DNA of 62,499 nt from positions 1 through 62,499 of the forward strand of contig JBOGVA010000001.1 in NCBI GenBank assembly GCA_050692195.1, in the 5' to 3' direction. The number at the start of each line of letters is the position of its first letter. The first letter of the stretch is position 1. Under the pieces are notes generated by a model. The model was given only the letters and a program-made list of their open reading frames with translations, was not told where the DNA came from and made no database searches. A program made the position numbers and the translations under genes. Source of the DNA: JBOGVA01 sp050692195 (GTDB taxonomy: Bacteria > Actinomycetota > UBA4738). Positions 18,111-27,049 of this stretch are shown here, in pieces.

Positions 18111-19459
18111 CGGGACCCCGCGATCCTCCGCGCGACACGCCGCCCCTCGGCGGCGAGAGCCTCCTCGTCGACGTTCACGAGCCGGCCATCGCGGACGACC
18201 GGGCGCCCCTCGACGAAAAGCTGTCGCGCGCGCCCCGGGGAGCAGTGCACCACGGCCGCCACCGGGTCGGCCTCGGCGCCGGTGTGGTGTAGATCGTCAA
18301 CGGCGAACAGCGCGATGTCGGCGCGCTTTCCCCGCTGGATGGAGCCGATGTCGTCGCGTCCCAAGCAGTCGGCGCCACCCCGAGTGGCCACCCGGAGCGC
18401 CTCTCGCGCGTCCATCGCCGCGGGATCGCCGCCGGCTCGGCACACCAGCATGGCCTGTCGCACCTCAGCCAGCATGTTGCCCGAGTCGTTCGACGCCGAT
18501 CCGTCGACGCCCAGCCCAAGGGTGGCTCGCTGGTCCAGCAGGTCGCGGGCACGGGCGATGCCCGATCCCAGCCGAAGGTTCGAGGTCGGGCACCACGCCA
18601 CGCCGGTCCCGGTCCCCGCCACCCGCTTGATGTCCTCGTCGGAGAGGTGCACGCAGTGAGCCAGCCATACATCGGGTCCCAGCCATCCCAGGTCGTCCAG
18701 GAGCTCGAGGGGCCGCATCCCGAATCGCTCGCGGCAGAACACCTCCTCGTCCAGCGTTTCGGCGATGTGCGTGTGCAGGCGGACGCCGAGGGCCCTGGCC
18801 AGGTCGGCGGAGTCGCGCATCAGCTGCTCGCTGACCGAGAACGGCGAGCACGGCGCGACCGCGATTCGGAGCATCGAGCCGGATGAGGGGTCGTGGTGGC
18901 GCCGCACGGCCTGTTGGGTGTGATCGAGGATCGTGTCGGCGTCCTGCACGACCGAATCGGGCGGCAGGCCGCCAGCCGACGCTCCGAGGTCCATCGACCC
19001 GCGGCAAGGATGGAACCGAATGCCGATCCGGGCAGCGACCTCGATCTCGGCCTCGAGCAGGCCGTCTCGCCCGGGCGGGAACACGTAGTGGTGGTCGGTG
19101 GTGGTGGCGCATCCCGACAGCGCCAGCTCGGAGAGCCCGACGCCGGCCGCGGCTCGCACCCACTCGTCATCCACCCCGGCCCAGACGGGATACAGCTCGC
19201 TGAGCCAGCCGAAGAGCCCTTGGTCTTGGGCCCGGACCCGTGTGAGCGTTTGATACAGGTGATGGTGGGTGTTGACCAGGCCCGGGATGGCCACGCTTCC
19301 GCGCCCGCTCACCACCGCGTCGGGTTCCTCGGGCGGATCGCCGGTGCCGACCCAGGCGATCGCCCCTTCTTCGATGAGGATCGATCCGCCGATGATCTCC
19401 GAGCCGCGGTCGTCCATGGTGACCACGACCTCACATGAGTCGATCAGCAACCTCGTCAC
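18107..19459 (-). CDS. 8-oxoguanine deaminase-type amidohydrolase
   Basis: A 450-residue AtzB/TrzN-family amidohydrolase. It has metal ligands in GLVNTHHHLYQTLTR (~58-72), PCRGSMDLGAS, CSPFSVS, HTHIAET with HIAE, AHCVHL, and the catalytic Asp in GVDGSASND. The block ARIGIRFHPCRGSMDLG plus GLPPDSVVQD is characteristic, as I recall it, of the characterised 8-oxoguanine deaminase group (8-oxoguanine to urate). Guanine deamination to xanthine is the main alternative. The GTG at 19459 overlaps the stop of the FeS-subunit gene (GTGA). Longer upstream frame is non-coding overlap with that gene. It supplies oxidised purines to the pathway. Confidence 0.87.
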   Translation of the reverse strand: MTRLLIDSCEVVVTMDDRGSEIIGGSILIEEGAIAWVGTGDPPEEPDAVVSGRGSVAIPGLVNTHHHLYQTLTRVRAQDQGLFGWLSELYPVWAGVDDEWVRAAAGVGLSELALSGCATTTDHHYVFPPGRDGLLEAEIEVAARIGIRFHPCRGSMDLGASAGGLPPDSVVQDADTILDHTQQAVRRHHDPSSGSMLRIAVAPCSPFSVSEQLMRDSADLARALGVRLHTHIAETLDEEVFCRERFGMRPLELLDDLGWLGPDVWLAHCVHLSDEDIKRVAGTGTGVAWCPTSNLRLGSGIARARDLLDQRATLGLGVDGSASNDSGNMLAEVRQAMLVCRAGGDPAAMDAREALRVATRGGADCLGRDDIGSIQRGKRADIALFAVDDLHHTGAEADPVAAVVHCSPGRARQLFVEGRPVVRDGRLVNVDEEALAAEGRRVARRIAGSR

Positions 19460-19929
19460 GGCGCCCTGTTTTGCATCCGTTCGGCCGCCAGGAAGACGGC
19501 GTCCAGGATCTTCGCGTAGCCGGTACACCGGCAGAGATTGCCGGATAGCGCTTCTCTGACGCCGGCCTCTGTCGGGGACGGGTCGCGCTCCAGCAGGTCG
19601 GCTACGGCCACGATCAGCCCGGGCGTGCAGAAGCCGCACTGCACCGCGCCGGTCTGGAGGAAGGCTTCCTGCACGGGGTGAAGCCCGTCTTCTGTGGAAA
19701 GTCCTTCGACCGTCCTTACGTCCCGCTCGTGGGCCTGCGCCGCCAGGACCAGGCAGGAGCAGACCAGGTCGCCGTCGAGCCACACCGAGCACGAGCCACA
19801 CTCGCCCTGCTCGCAGGCGTTCTTCGATCCCGGAAGGCCGAGGTGCTCACGGAGCATGAACAGGAGGCTCGAGCCCGGCCAGACATCGGCCTCCATCCAC
19901 TCCCCGTTCACGTTGGTCCTGACGAGCAA
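19456..19929 (-). CDS. molybdenum hydroxylase small subunit with two [2Fe-2S] clusters
   Basis: A 157-residue CoxS/XdhC-type protein, TTG start at 19929 preceded by GGAGGGG. The N-terminal ferredoxin domain has C-x4-C-x2-C-x11-C (CEQGECGSC plus VCSC), and the C-terminal helical domain has QCGFCTPG and LCRCTGY for the second cluster. It carries electrons from the Mo site to FAD. Gene order FAD subunit, FeS subunit, amidohydrolase, Mo subunit shows that the deaminase gene was inserted within a normally contiguous three-gene set. Confidence 0.93.
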   Translation of the reverse strand: MLVRTNVNGEWMEADVWPGSSLLFMLREHLGLPGSKNACEQGECGSCSVWLDGDLVCSCLVLAAQAHERDVRTVEGLSTEDGLHPVQEAFLQTGAVQCGFCTPGLIVAVADLLERDPSPTEAGVREALSGNLCRCTGYAKILDAVFLAAERMQNRAP

Positions 19930-19941
19930 CGAAGCCCCTCC

Positions 19942-20817
19942 CTAGCCTGGTTCCCTGCGGCGGTCCTCCACTGCCCACGACAGCGCCCGACGGGCGAGGA
20001 CGCGGCAGGCGTGCCGCCGGTACGCCGCGGTGCCGCGCACGTCGTCGATCGGCCTCGTCGCCTCCGCCACCAGCTCGCCGAACTCGTCGAGCGCTTCTGC
20101 GGGCAGCGGCGCGGCCGGATCGTCCCACACGCCGGCGTCGGCGAGTGTTCGTGACGCGAAGGCTTCGGCTTCTGGAGCCCTGACGATCGTCGGGGCCACG
20201 GATCCGAGCGCCACCCGGACGCTCCTGCCGTCCTCGTCCATGACCAGGCACAGGCCCGCCATCGAGATGACCATGGCGTTGCGAGTGCCGATCTTGGAGA
20301 AGGAGCCCGGGCCCCGGGTCACCTTCCACCTCGCCCCGAGGATCAGCTCGTCGGGGGCAAGCCCGGTCTTCTTCACTCCCAAGTGGAAGGCATGCCAGGG
20401 CAGGCTCCGCTGCGCCCCGCCCGCCTTCGCCAGCACGATCTCGGCGTCGTAGGCCGCGAGCACAGGGAGCGCGTCGCCCGCGGGAGAGGCCGTACCGAGG
20501 TTTCCTCCGACGGTGCCGCGGTTGCGTATCTGGGGCGAGCCGACGGTGCGTGACGCCTGAACGAGCGGGACGAACTCCCGCAACTCGCGCATGATGCGTG
20601 TGTAGGTGACGCCGGCGCCGAGGAACACGGCTCCGTTCTCCCGCCGCCACTCCCGAAGCTCGGGCAGGCGCGAGATGTCCATGATGGCGTCGGGCCTGTG
20701 GCGGTCGAAGTTCAGCTCGACCATCACGTCCGTCCCGCCGGCGATCGCCAGCGCCTCAGGATGGGCGGCCTTCAGTTCCAGTGCCTCGTCGAGCATGCGG
20801 GGCAGGTAGACCTCCAT
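19942..20817 (-). CDS. ygfM: molybdenum hydroxylase FAD-binding subunit (YgfM/CoxM type)
   Basis: A 291-residue protein. FAD motifs are AIAGGTDVMVELNF (~28-41) and TVGGNLGTASPAGDALPVL (~109-127) of the VAO-type fold, followed by a CO_deh_flav_C-like C-terminal domain. The ATG at 20817 shares its A with the TGA of the LLM gene (TGATG), which fixes the start. It is homologous to E. coli YgfM in the same kind of locus and would serve the Mo subunit at 15681-18110, the XdhD-like protein, or both. Confidence 0.9.
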   Translation of the reverse strand: MEVYLPRMLDEALELKAAHPEALAIAGGTDVMVELNFDRHRPDAIMDISRLPELREWRRENGAVFLGAGVTYTRIMRELREFVPLVQASRTVGSPQIRNRGTVGGNLGTASPAGDALPVLAAYDAEIVLAKAGGAQRSLPWHAFHLGVKKTGLAPDELILGARWKVTRGPGSFSKIGTRNAMVISMAGLCLVMDEDGRSVRVALGSVAPTIVRAPEAEAFASRTLADAGVWDDPAAPLPAEALDEFGELVAEATRPIDDVRGTAAYRRHACRVLARRALSWAVEDRRREPG

Positions 20818-21824
20818 CAAGCAGAGAACGCGTCGATCATGGCCGGTACGTCGTCTCCCAACGGATAGAGCACCGGGCACGTGCATCCGGCACGGACGTA
20901 CTCTCGAACCTTGTCCCGGCACTCCTGCGCCGTCCCGGAAGCGGTGATGAGCTGGACCACGTCGTCCGGCACCAGCTTCATGGCCCTCCGGATCTCCTCC
21001 GGGCCTGCCGGCCAGGTGAGGACCTCGCCGATCTCGTCGAGCAGCGATTGGTCCACGCCGCTCGCCTTCATGATGTGTGGCTGCTGCCCCAGGTACTGGG
21101 TGACGAGCTCACGGGCGCGGTCGAGTGCTGTCTCCCGATCTTCGTCCAGAGAGCACACCACCAGCTGCGGCCGATCGATGTCCTCGATCTTCCGTCCCGC
21201 CCGGGCCGCTCCCGTCGCCAGCGCGTCGATCGCAGCGGCGTTGTAGCCGGTACTCACCAGGTAGTTGAGTAGCACGCCGTCTCCGATCTCGCCGGCCAGC
21301 TCCATCATCCTCATACCCGTGGCTCCGATGTAGATCGGGACGTTCCTGGGCGCAAGGTCCCCGTGGACGACGTCGATCTGGATGTCGGTAACGTCCACGA
21401 ACTCACCGTGGAACGTGACTCGCTCCATCGCCAGCAGTCGGCGACAGACCTCGACCGTCTCACGCATGGCCACCAGCGGTTTCCTCCGCGCGATCCCCAC
21501 TTTCGCGGCGAGCGGGTCCCACCACGCGCCGATCCCCAGCATGATCCGGCCTGGGGCCAGGTCGTCCAGCGTCACGAACGTCGCGCCCAGGAGCCCGACG
21601 TTCCGGGTCCAGTTGTTCACCACCCCCGACCCCACCTTGATCCGTTCGGTCACGGCCGCATAGGCGGCCATCGGGACCGTGGCTTCCCTCACCAGTCGGC
21701 TCTCCGCCTGCCACACGGCCTCGAAGCCGCGCTCCTCCGCATAGGCCACGTACTTCATGGCCTCCCGGATGGAGTGCTTGTCCTGGAGATAGAGAGCGAC
21801 CCGGGCGCCCTCGGTCACGGCCAT
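20817..21824 (-). CDS. LLM-class (luciferase-like) flavin/F420 oxidoreductase
   Basis: A 335-residue (beta/alpha)8 protein of the bacterial-luciferase/F420-dependent reductase family. It shows YAEERGFEAVWQAES (~28-42), VGSGVVNNWTRN (nonprolyl-cis-peptide region), GRIMLGIGAWWDP and IYIGATGMRMMELAGEIGDGVLLN. That block is typical of methylene-tetrahydromethanopterin-reductase-like members, many of which use F420. It is locked into the purine operon by one-base TGATG overlaps on both sides, so it very likely acts on a purine-ring intermediate as a reductase or monooxygenase. No such gene exists in the E. coli yge locus; it may replace YgfK chemistry, which is inference. Confidence 0.87.
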   Translation of the reverse strand: MAVTEGARVALYLQDKHSIREAMKYVAYAEERGFEAVWQAESRLVREATVPMAAYAAVTERIKVGSGVVNNWTRNVGLLGATFVTLDDLAPGRIMLGIGAWWDPLAAKVGIARRKPLVAMRETVEVCRRLLAMERVTFHGEFVDVTDIQIDVVHGDLAPRNVPIYIGATGMRMMELAGEIGDGVLLNYLVSTGYNAAAIDALATGAARAGRKIEDIDRPQLVVCSLDEDRETALDRARELVTQYLGQQPHIMKASGVDQSLLDEIGEVLTWPAGPEEIRRAMKLVPDDVVQLITASGTAQECRDKVREYVRAGCTCPVLYPLGDDVPAMIDAFSA

Positions 21825-23143
21825 CAACGAACTCCTGCGGGAGTGAAGGGATGCTCGGGGATCTCCTCCATTCTCTTCCACAGCCGCTCGGCCCCCTCGC
21901 GCGACCTCGCGACGATTTCCTCCTGGTCGACGCGCGTACCCCCGCGGTTCCGCACCACCAGCTCGCCGCCCACCACGACGTCTCGGACGTCTCGCGCGGA
22001 GAGCCCGAACAACCAGTGGTCCCCCAGGTTCTCCTCCGTCAGCGGAGTCGGGGGGTCGTATTCGAGGACCACGACGTCTGCCGGGGCGCCCGGCGCGATC
22101 TGACCGAGAAGCGGCTCGCCGAACACCGAGCCTGCGAAGCGGGCCGAGGCAGCCATCCGGCCGAGGACCCAATTCGAGTCGACGGCCGGGTCGGACTCAC
22201 GCGCTCGCCAGTAGGAAGCCTTCGACTCGGCGAACATGTCGCCTCCGATCCCGTCGGTGCCCAGGGCCAGTCGCGCGAACTTCTCGACCGGGGTGTGGCC
22301 GACGCGGTTGTTCATGTTCGACCGAGGATTGTGCACGACGGTGGCACCGGAGGCGTTGATGACCTCGGCCTCGGCATCGTCCAGGTGGATGCAGTGGGCC
22401 AGGAGCGATTTGTCGTTCAGCGCGCCGGCGTCGGCCAGTCTGTGCACCACTCGCTTGCCAAATCGAGCTTCGGCGTCCCGCTGGTCGGCCTCGTCCTCCG
22501 CGACGTGGATGTGGATTCCCGAGTCGAAGTCCCTGGCGACATCCGCGCAGGCAGCCAGGGTCTCGTCGGAGAGCGTGAAGCTGGCGTGGGCTCCTACCAT
22601 CGCGGCGGCCAGCGGCACCTGCTCTTTGAGCCACCGCCGGTTCACCTCCAGGCCGGCCTCGGCGCGCGAGACACCGTCCCGGTCCGTCACTTCATAGCAG
22701 AGGACCGACCGAACGCCGATGTGGTCGAGGGCGCCGGCGATCAGCTCCAGCGACTCTTCGATGAAATTGGGCGATGCGTGGTGATCGACGATCGTGGTCG
22801 TGCCTGCCAGGAGGGCATCGAGCCCTCCGGCCTGAGCCGAGGACCACACCAACGGATGGTCCAGGGCGCGATCCAGCCGCCACCAGATGCGTTGCAGGAT
22901 CTGGACGAAGTTCTCAGGTGGATCGAGCCGGTAGGGCATACCGCGGGCCAACGTCGAGTACAGATGGTGATGGGCGCATACGTTCCCGGGAATCAGGAGA
23001 CACCCCGAACAGTCGAGGCGTGGCGGGCTGGAGCCGAACCGTCCACCTTCGCTGATGCGGCCGTCTTCCATGAGGAGGTCCTTGCGGGCGAGCCTGGGAG
23101 GATCGAGCGACTCGACGACCAACCCGCCCGTAAGCTCGAGCAC
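21824..23143 (-). CDS. ssnA: SsnA-type amidohydrolase
   Basis: A 439-residue amidohydrolase. It has AHHHLYSTLARGM (~56-68), IWWRLDRALDHPLVW, IVDHHASPNFIEESL, HIHVAEDEAD, HNPRSNMNNRVGH, LALGTDGIGGDMF and the tail motif PPTPLTEENLGDH. IWWRLDRALD, DHHASP and SNMNN are specific, as I recall, to SsnA of the E. coli purine locus and separate it from the 8-oxoguanine-deaminase-like paralog in the same operon. It probably hydrolyses a ring-opened or partly reduced purine. The GTG at 23143 lies two bases after the stop of the PLP enzyme gene; earlier starts would run through that gene. Confidence 0.92.
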   Translation of the reverse strand: MLELTGGLVVESLDPPRLARKDLLMEDGRISEGGRFGSSPPRLDCSGCLLIPGNVCAHHHLYSTLARGMPYRLDPPENFVQILQRIWWRLDRALDHPLVWSSAQAGGLDALLAGTTTIVDHHASPNFIEESLELIAGALDHIGVRSVLCYEVTDRDGVSRAEAGLEVNRRWLKEQVPLAAAMVGAHASFTLSDETLAACADVARDFDSGIHIHVAEDEADQRDAEARFGKRVVHRLADAGALNDKSLLAHCIHLDDAEAEVINASGATVVHNPRSNMNNRVGHTPVEKFARLALGTDGIGGDMFAESKASYWRARESDPAVDSNWVLGRMAASARFAGSVFGEPLLGQIAPGAPADVVVLEYDPPTPLTEENLGDHWLFGLSARDVRDVVVGGELVVRNRGGTRVDQEEIVARSREGAERLWKRMEEIPEHPFTPAGVR

Positions 23144-23145
23144 GG

Positions 23146-24378
23146 TCAGCTCCCGACCACCTCCCGGACGGCGTCGATCGATGCCGGGACTCGATGGGGC
23201 TCGCGTCCGGCCGCCTGCGCCGCGGCTCTCACGTCCTTGAGGCCGCTCCCCGTGACGACGTGCAGCACTCGGTCGTCCGTATCGATCAACCCCGAGGCCC
23301 GCGCCCGGCGGATGCCGGCGATGCCGGCCACCCCGGCGGGCTCTCCGAACACGCCGAACGACGCCAGCTCCTGTTCGGCTCCCAGGATCTCGTTGTCGCT
23401 CACTGCGAGGAGCGCCCCCCCGGACTCCCGCACCGCGCGCAGGGCCTTGACGCCGTTCCGGGGCCGGCCCACCGAGATGGAATCGGCCAGCGTGTTCGCC
23501 TCGACCGGAACCCAGTCCTCGACTCCCCGATCGAACGCATCGACCAGCGGAGCGGCGCCTTCGGCCTGCGTCCCCAGCAGCCGAGGCAGCCGGTCGATCA
23601 CCCCGAACCGCTCCATCTCTTTCAGGCCCTTCCAGATGCCCGCGATAGTGCATCCGTCGCCCACGGACACACTCACCCACTCGGGAAGCCCACCGGCCAT
23701 GTGTTCCGCGATCTCCAGGCCGGCGGTCTTCTTGCCCTCGACCGGGATGGGATTGATGGCGGCGCTTCGGTTGTACCAGCCGAACTCTTCGGCCGCCTGC
23801 ATGCATAGCTCGTACGCGTCCAGGTAACTTCCCTGAACCACGAATACCGTGGCCCCGAAGATCAGGAGCTGAGCCACCTTGGCCTCGGGGGCGAATTCCG
23901 GCACGAAGATGAATGTCTTCAGGCCGAGCTGGGCCGCGAATCCGGCCAGCGACGAGGCCGCGTTCCCGGTCGAGGCGCAGCACACCGTCTCCAATCCCAG
24001 CTCGCGCGCCTTGACCGAAGCCACCGAGGAGGCTCGGTCCTTGAAGGAGCCCGTTGGGTTGCGGCCGTCGTCCTTGATCCACATCTCCGCAACCCCGAGA
24101 CGCCGCGCCAGGCCGGGCAGCGGGAACTGGGGCGTGCCCCCGACCGGGACGGGCGGCAGCTCGGCTCCGTCTCCGATGGGCAACAGGTCGCGATAGCGCC
24201 AGTGCGTTCTGTCCGGATCGGCGGCGAGCCGCTCCGGACCGAAGCCGCCCGCAGCGATGGCGTCGTAGTCGTACCGGATGTCCAGGATGCCTCCGCAGGA
24301 CCGGCAGGTGTACAGAGCCTCGCCCTCAGCATGCGAACGGCCGCACTGGACGCAATCGAGCGCACAGATCTTCCCCAC
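23146..24378 (-). CDS. threonine synthase-like PLP-dependent lyase
   Basis: A 410-residue fold-type II PLP enzyme with an N-terminal zinc knuckle (C9, C12, C25, C28 in CVQCGR and YTCRSCGG). The PLP lysine is in NPTGSFKDRAS, the phosphate loop in STGNAASSLAG, and VGDGCTIAGIWKG and VTGSGLKD follow. It looks like ThrC, but no other threonine-pathway gene is nearby, and the position corresponds to ygeX (2,3-diaminopropionate ammonia-lyase, also fold-type II) in E. coli. A role in deaminating a beta-substituted amino acid from the purine ring is likely but inferred. Starts at GTG 24378 (GAGGGG ten bases upstream) or GTG 24387. Confidence 0.85.
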   Translation of the reverse strand: MGKICALDCVQCGRSHAEGEALYTCRSCGGILDIRYDYDAIAAGGFGPERLAADPDRTHWRYRDLLPIGDGAELPPVPVGGTPQFPLPGLARRLGVAEMWIKDDGRNPTGSFKDRASSVASVKARELGLETVCCASTGNAASSLAGFAAQLGLKTFIFVPEFAPEAKVAQLLIFGATVFVVQGSYLDAYELCMQAAEEFGWYNRSAAINPIPVEGKKTAGLEIAEHMAGGLPEWVSVSVGDGCTIAGIWKGLKEMERFGVIDRLPRLLGTQAEGAAPLVDAFDRGVEDWVPVEANTLADSISVGRPRNGVKALRAVRESGGALLAVSDNEILGAEQELASFGVFGEPAGVAGIAGIRRARASGLIDTDDRVLHVVTGSGLKDVRAAAQAAGREPHRVPASIDAVREVVGS

Positions 24379-24419
24379 GGTCAGCACGCCCCTCGAGCGG
24401 CCACGGCGACCGCCGCGGC

Positions 24420-27032
24420 CTACTGCCGGGCCCGGCCTGCCGCGGCCAGCCTCGGCAGGGCGGCCCTGGCGGCGGGTGAGTCCTTCATGGGCAGCCGGGT
24501 TCGCCGGACGCCATCGAACGCATGAAGTGCCCCGGCGACGGCGGAGGCGGTGGGCACCAGGGCGATCTCGCCGACTCCCTTCGCGCCGTAGGGGCCCTCC
24601 GGCTGGTACTCCTCCACGAAGATGCACTCCACGGGTGGCATGCCCGCGGGCGGGATGATGTTCAGCGACTTCAGGGTTTCGGTCACGGGGACCCCTCGCT
24701 CGATCACCAGCTCCTCGGTGAGCGCGTGCCCCAGACCCATGTGCACGGCACCCTCGATCTGCCCTTCCAGCAGCGTGGGGTTGATGACCTTGCCCACGTC
24801 GTGTGCGGCGATCACCTTCTCGATCCGGCCCCGGTCGTCCAGGACGACCAACTGCGTGGCCCACCCGTACGCATAGTGGGTAGCGGCCCCGTCGGGGCCG
24901 GTGCCCGGCTTGTACGTCCAGTCGACCACGAACTCGCCGTAGAACTCCCGGCCCGCCAGGTCCTCCAGCCGCCCGCCGTTCAGCGCGGCCTTCAGCTTCT
25001 TCGCCGCCTCGATGACGGCCCGCCCTCCCAGCACCGTTGAGCGGGAGGCCGTGCACTGTCCGGTGTCGATCTCCCGGATCGTGTCGACGACCACGTTGAC
25101 CCGGTCGGCCTGGAGCCCTAGCTCCTGGCAGGCGATCTGCTGCAGAGCCGTATGCACGCCCTGGCCCATCTCCGTCCACGAATGGAACAGGGTCACCGTC
25201 CCGTCCGCCTCCGGGCGGAGGATGGCCTTGCCGAACTCCTTCAGCCCGTTGCCCACTCCGCTGTTCTTGACTCCGCAAGCTACACCAACTGCCTTCCCCG
25301 CCCCCAGGGCCTCGTAATAGGCGTCCTTCACCGAGAGCAAGGTCTTCTTGATGCCTACACCAGGGCCGAGGATCTGGCCGGTCCCGAACCGGTCGCCCGC
25401 TTCGCACGCGTTCCGCCACCGCATCTCCCAGCCGTCGATCCCGACCTTCTCGGCCAGGATGTCCATCATCCCCTCCACTGCGAAGTTGGCCTGGTTCGCA
25501 CCGAATCCGCGCATGGCCCCGGCGGGAGGGTTGTTCGTGTAGACGGCTCTGGACTCCACGTCGACGTTCGGCACCTTGTATGCGCCGCAGGCGTGCCCGG
25601 CCGCTCGCTCCAGCACCTTGTCGCCGACGCTGGCGTACGCCCCGGTGTCCCCGACGATCCTGGCCCGAATCGCCACCAGGCGGCCCTCCTCGTCGCAGCC
25701 AACGGTGTACTCCATCGTCAGCGGATGCCGCTTGGCGTGGAACCGGATGCTCTCCTTCCGCGACAGCGTGAGCAGCACCGGCCGTCCCGTGATGACGGTC
25801 AGAAGCGAAGCCTGGGGTTGGACGTTCAGATCCTCCTTGGCTCCGAAGGCCCCCCCGTTCGACACCTGGGTCACCCGAACCTTCTCCTCCGGCATCGCCA
25901 GGAACGAGGCGACCTGGCGGCGGTCGTCCCACACGCCCTGGCCTTGCGAGTAGAAATGGATGCCTCCGTCCTCGGGGACGGCCAAACACGACTCGGGCTC
26001 CAGGAAGGCGTGCTCGACGAACTGGGTCCCGAAGGTCTCGGTGGCCGCGTGTGTGGCCGCCTCCAGGGCGGCATCGACGTCGCCCCGCTTCACCTTCGAT
26101 ACCGACAACACGTTCCCGCTGTCGTGGAGGCTGGGCGCGTCATCCCCCATCGCCTCGAGGGGGTCGGTGATCGGCTCCAGGACCTCGTACTCGACCTCGA
26201 TCAGGGCGGCGGCTTCGCGTGCAGCCCCCCGCGTTTCGGCTGCCACCGCGGCCAGGATGTCCCCGACGAAGGACGTGACTTCGCCCTCGGCAACGAACGT
26301 TCGCCAATCCTTGGTGATCAGTCCCTGATGCCGCTCTCCCGGGACGTCCTTCCACGTTGCCACGCTCGCAACGCCCGGATACGCCTGGGCCTTCGATGTG
26401 TCGATCCTGACCACCCTGGCCCTGGGATGATCGGAGAAGCGGATCGCTCCGTGGAGCATGCCGGGAGACGTCATGTCGTTGACGTACGGCTTGTCACCCA
26501 GGGCCAGCTCTCGCCCTTGGTAGCGCCCGGTTCGCGAGCCTACCCTCCCGCTCCGGTCCACCTCCGGCAGCGGCTCGCCGCGCCTAGCCCCCGCCGCCAG
26601 CCGGACGGCGTCCACGATCTTCACGTAGCCGGTGCACCGGCAGAGGTTCCCGGCGAGGGCCCGGGCGATCTCGTCGCGGCTGGGGTCCGGGTTCTTGGCC
26701 AGCAGCGACTCGGCCTTCATGAGGATTCCCGGCGAGCAGAATCCGCATTGCGAGGCGCCCGCGGCCACGAACGCGCCGGCCCAGGCCTCTCGCTGCTCGC
26801 GTGTCAGTCCTTCCTGGGTGACCACATCCTTCCCGGCGGCACGAGTAGCCGGCTGGGCGCAGGACACCACTGCCTTCCCGTCCACGATGACCGTGCAGGC
26901 GCCACAAGAGCCTTCGGGGGCGCACCCGTCCTTCACGGATGTCAGGCCACAGACCTCCCGAAGCAGCTCGAGGAGGCTGGCGCCCTCTGGGACCTCCGCG
27001 GAGGCCGGTTTCCCATTCAGCGTGAATTCCAT
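24420..27032 (-). CDS. xdhD: XdhD-type molybdenum hydroxylase (fused FeS and Mo domains)
   Basis: An 870-residue protein. Residues 1-155 are a CoxS-like FeS module (CAPEGSCGAC; QCGFCSPG; LCRCTGYVK). Residues ~175-865 are the Mo-binding part, with GGAFGAKEDLNVQ, GAMRGFGANQANFAVEG, WTEMGQGVHT and the catalytic Glu in GAKGVGEIALVPTA. The fused architecture without an FAD domain is that of E. coli XdhD and of the so-called selenium-dependent xanthine dehydrogenases. It needs an external FAD subunit, presumably the YgfM-like protein. This is the second molybdenum hydroxylase of the operon, suggesting oxidation at two different purine positions. Confidence 0.92.
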   Translation of the reverse strand: MEFTLNGKPASAEVPEGASLLELLREVCGLTSVKDGCAPEGSCGACTVIVDGKAVVSCAQPATRAAGKDVVTQEGLTREQREAWAGAFVAAGASQCGFCSPGILMKAESLLAKNPDPSRDEIARALAGNLCRCTGYVKIVDAVRLAAGARRGEPLPEVDRSGRVGSRTGRYQGRELALGDKPYVNDMTSPGMLHGAIRFSDHPRARVVRIDTSKAQAYPGVASVATWKDVPGERHQGLITKDWRTFVAEGEVTSFVGDILAAVAAETRGAAREAAALIEVEYEVLEPITDPLEAMGDDAPSLHDSGNVLSVSKVKRGDVDAALEAATHAATETFGTQFVEHAFLEPESCLAVPEDGGIHFYSQGQGVWDDRRQVASFLAMPEEKVRVTQVSNGGAFGAKEDLNVQPQASLLTVITGRPVLLTLSRKESIRFHAKRHPLTMEYTVGCDEEGRLVAIRARIVGDTGAYASVGDKVLERAAGHACGAYKVPNVDVESRAVYTNNPPAGAMRGFGANQANFAVEGMMDILAEKVGIDGWEMRWRNACEAGDRFGTGQILGPGVGIKKTLLSVKDAYYEALGAGKAVGVACGVKNSGVGNGLKEFGKAILRPEADGTVTLFHSWTEMGQGVHTALQQIACQELGLQADRVNVVVDTIREIDTGQCTASRSTVLGGRAVIEAAKKLKAALNGGRLEDLAGREFYGEFVVDWTYKPGTGPDGAATHYAYGWATQLVVLDDRGRIEKVIAAHDVGKVINPTLLEGQIEGAVHMGLGHALTEELVIERGVPVTETLKSLNIIPPAGMPPVECIFVEEYQPEGPYGAKGVGEIALVPTASAVAGALHAFDGVRRTRLPMKDSPAARAALPRLAAAGRARQ

Positions 27033-27049
27033 CGCCGACACCTCGTCCG

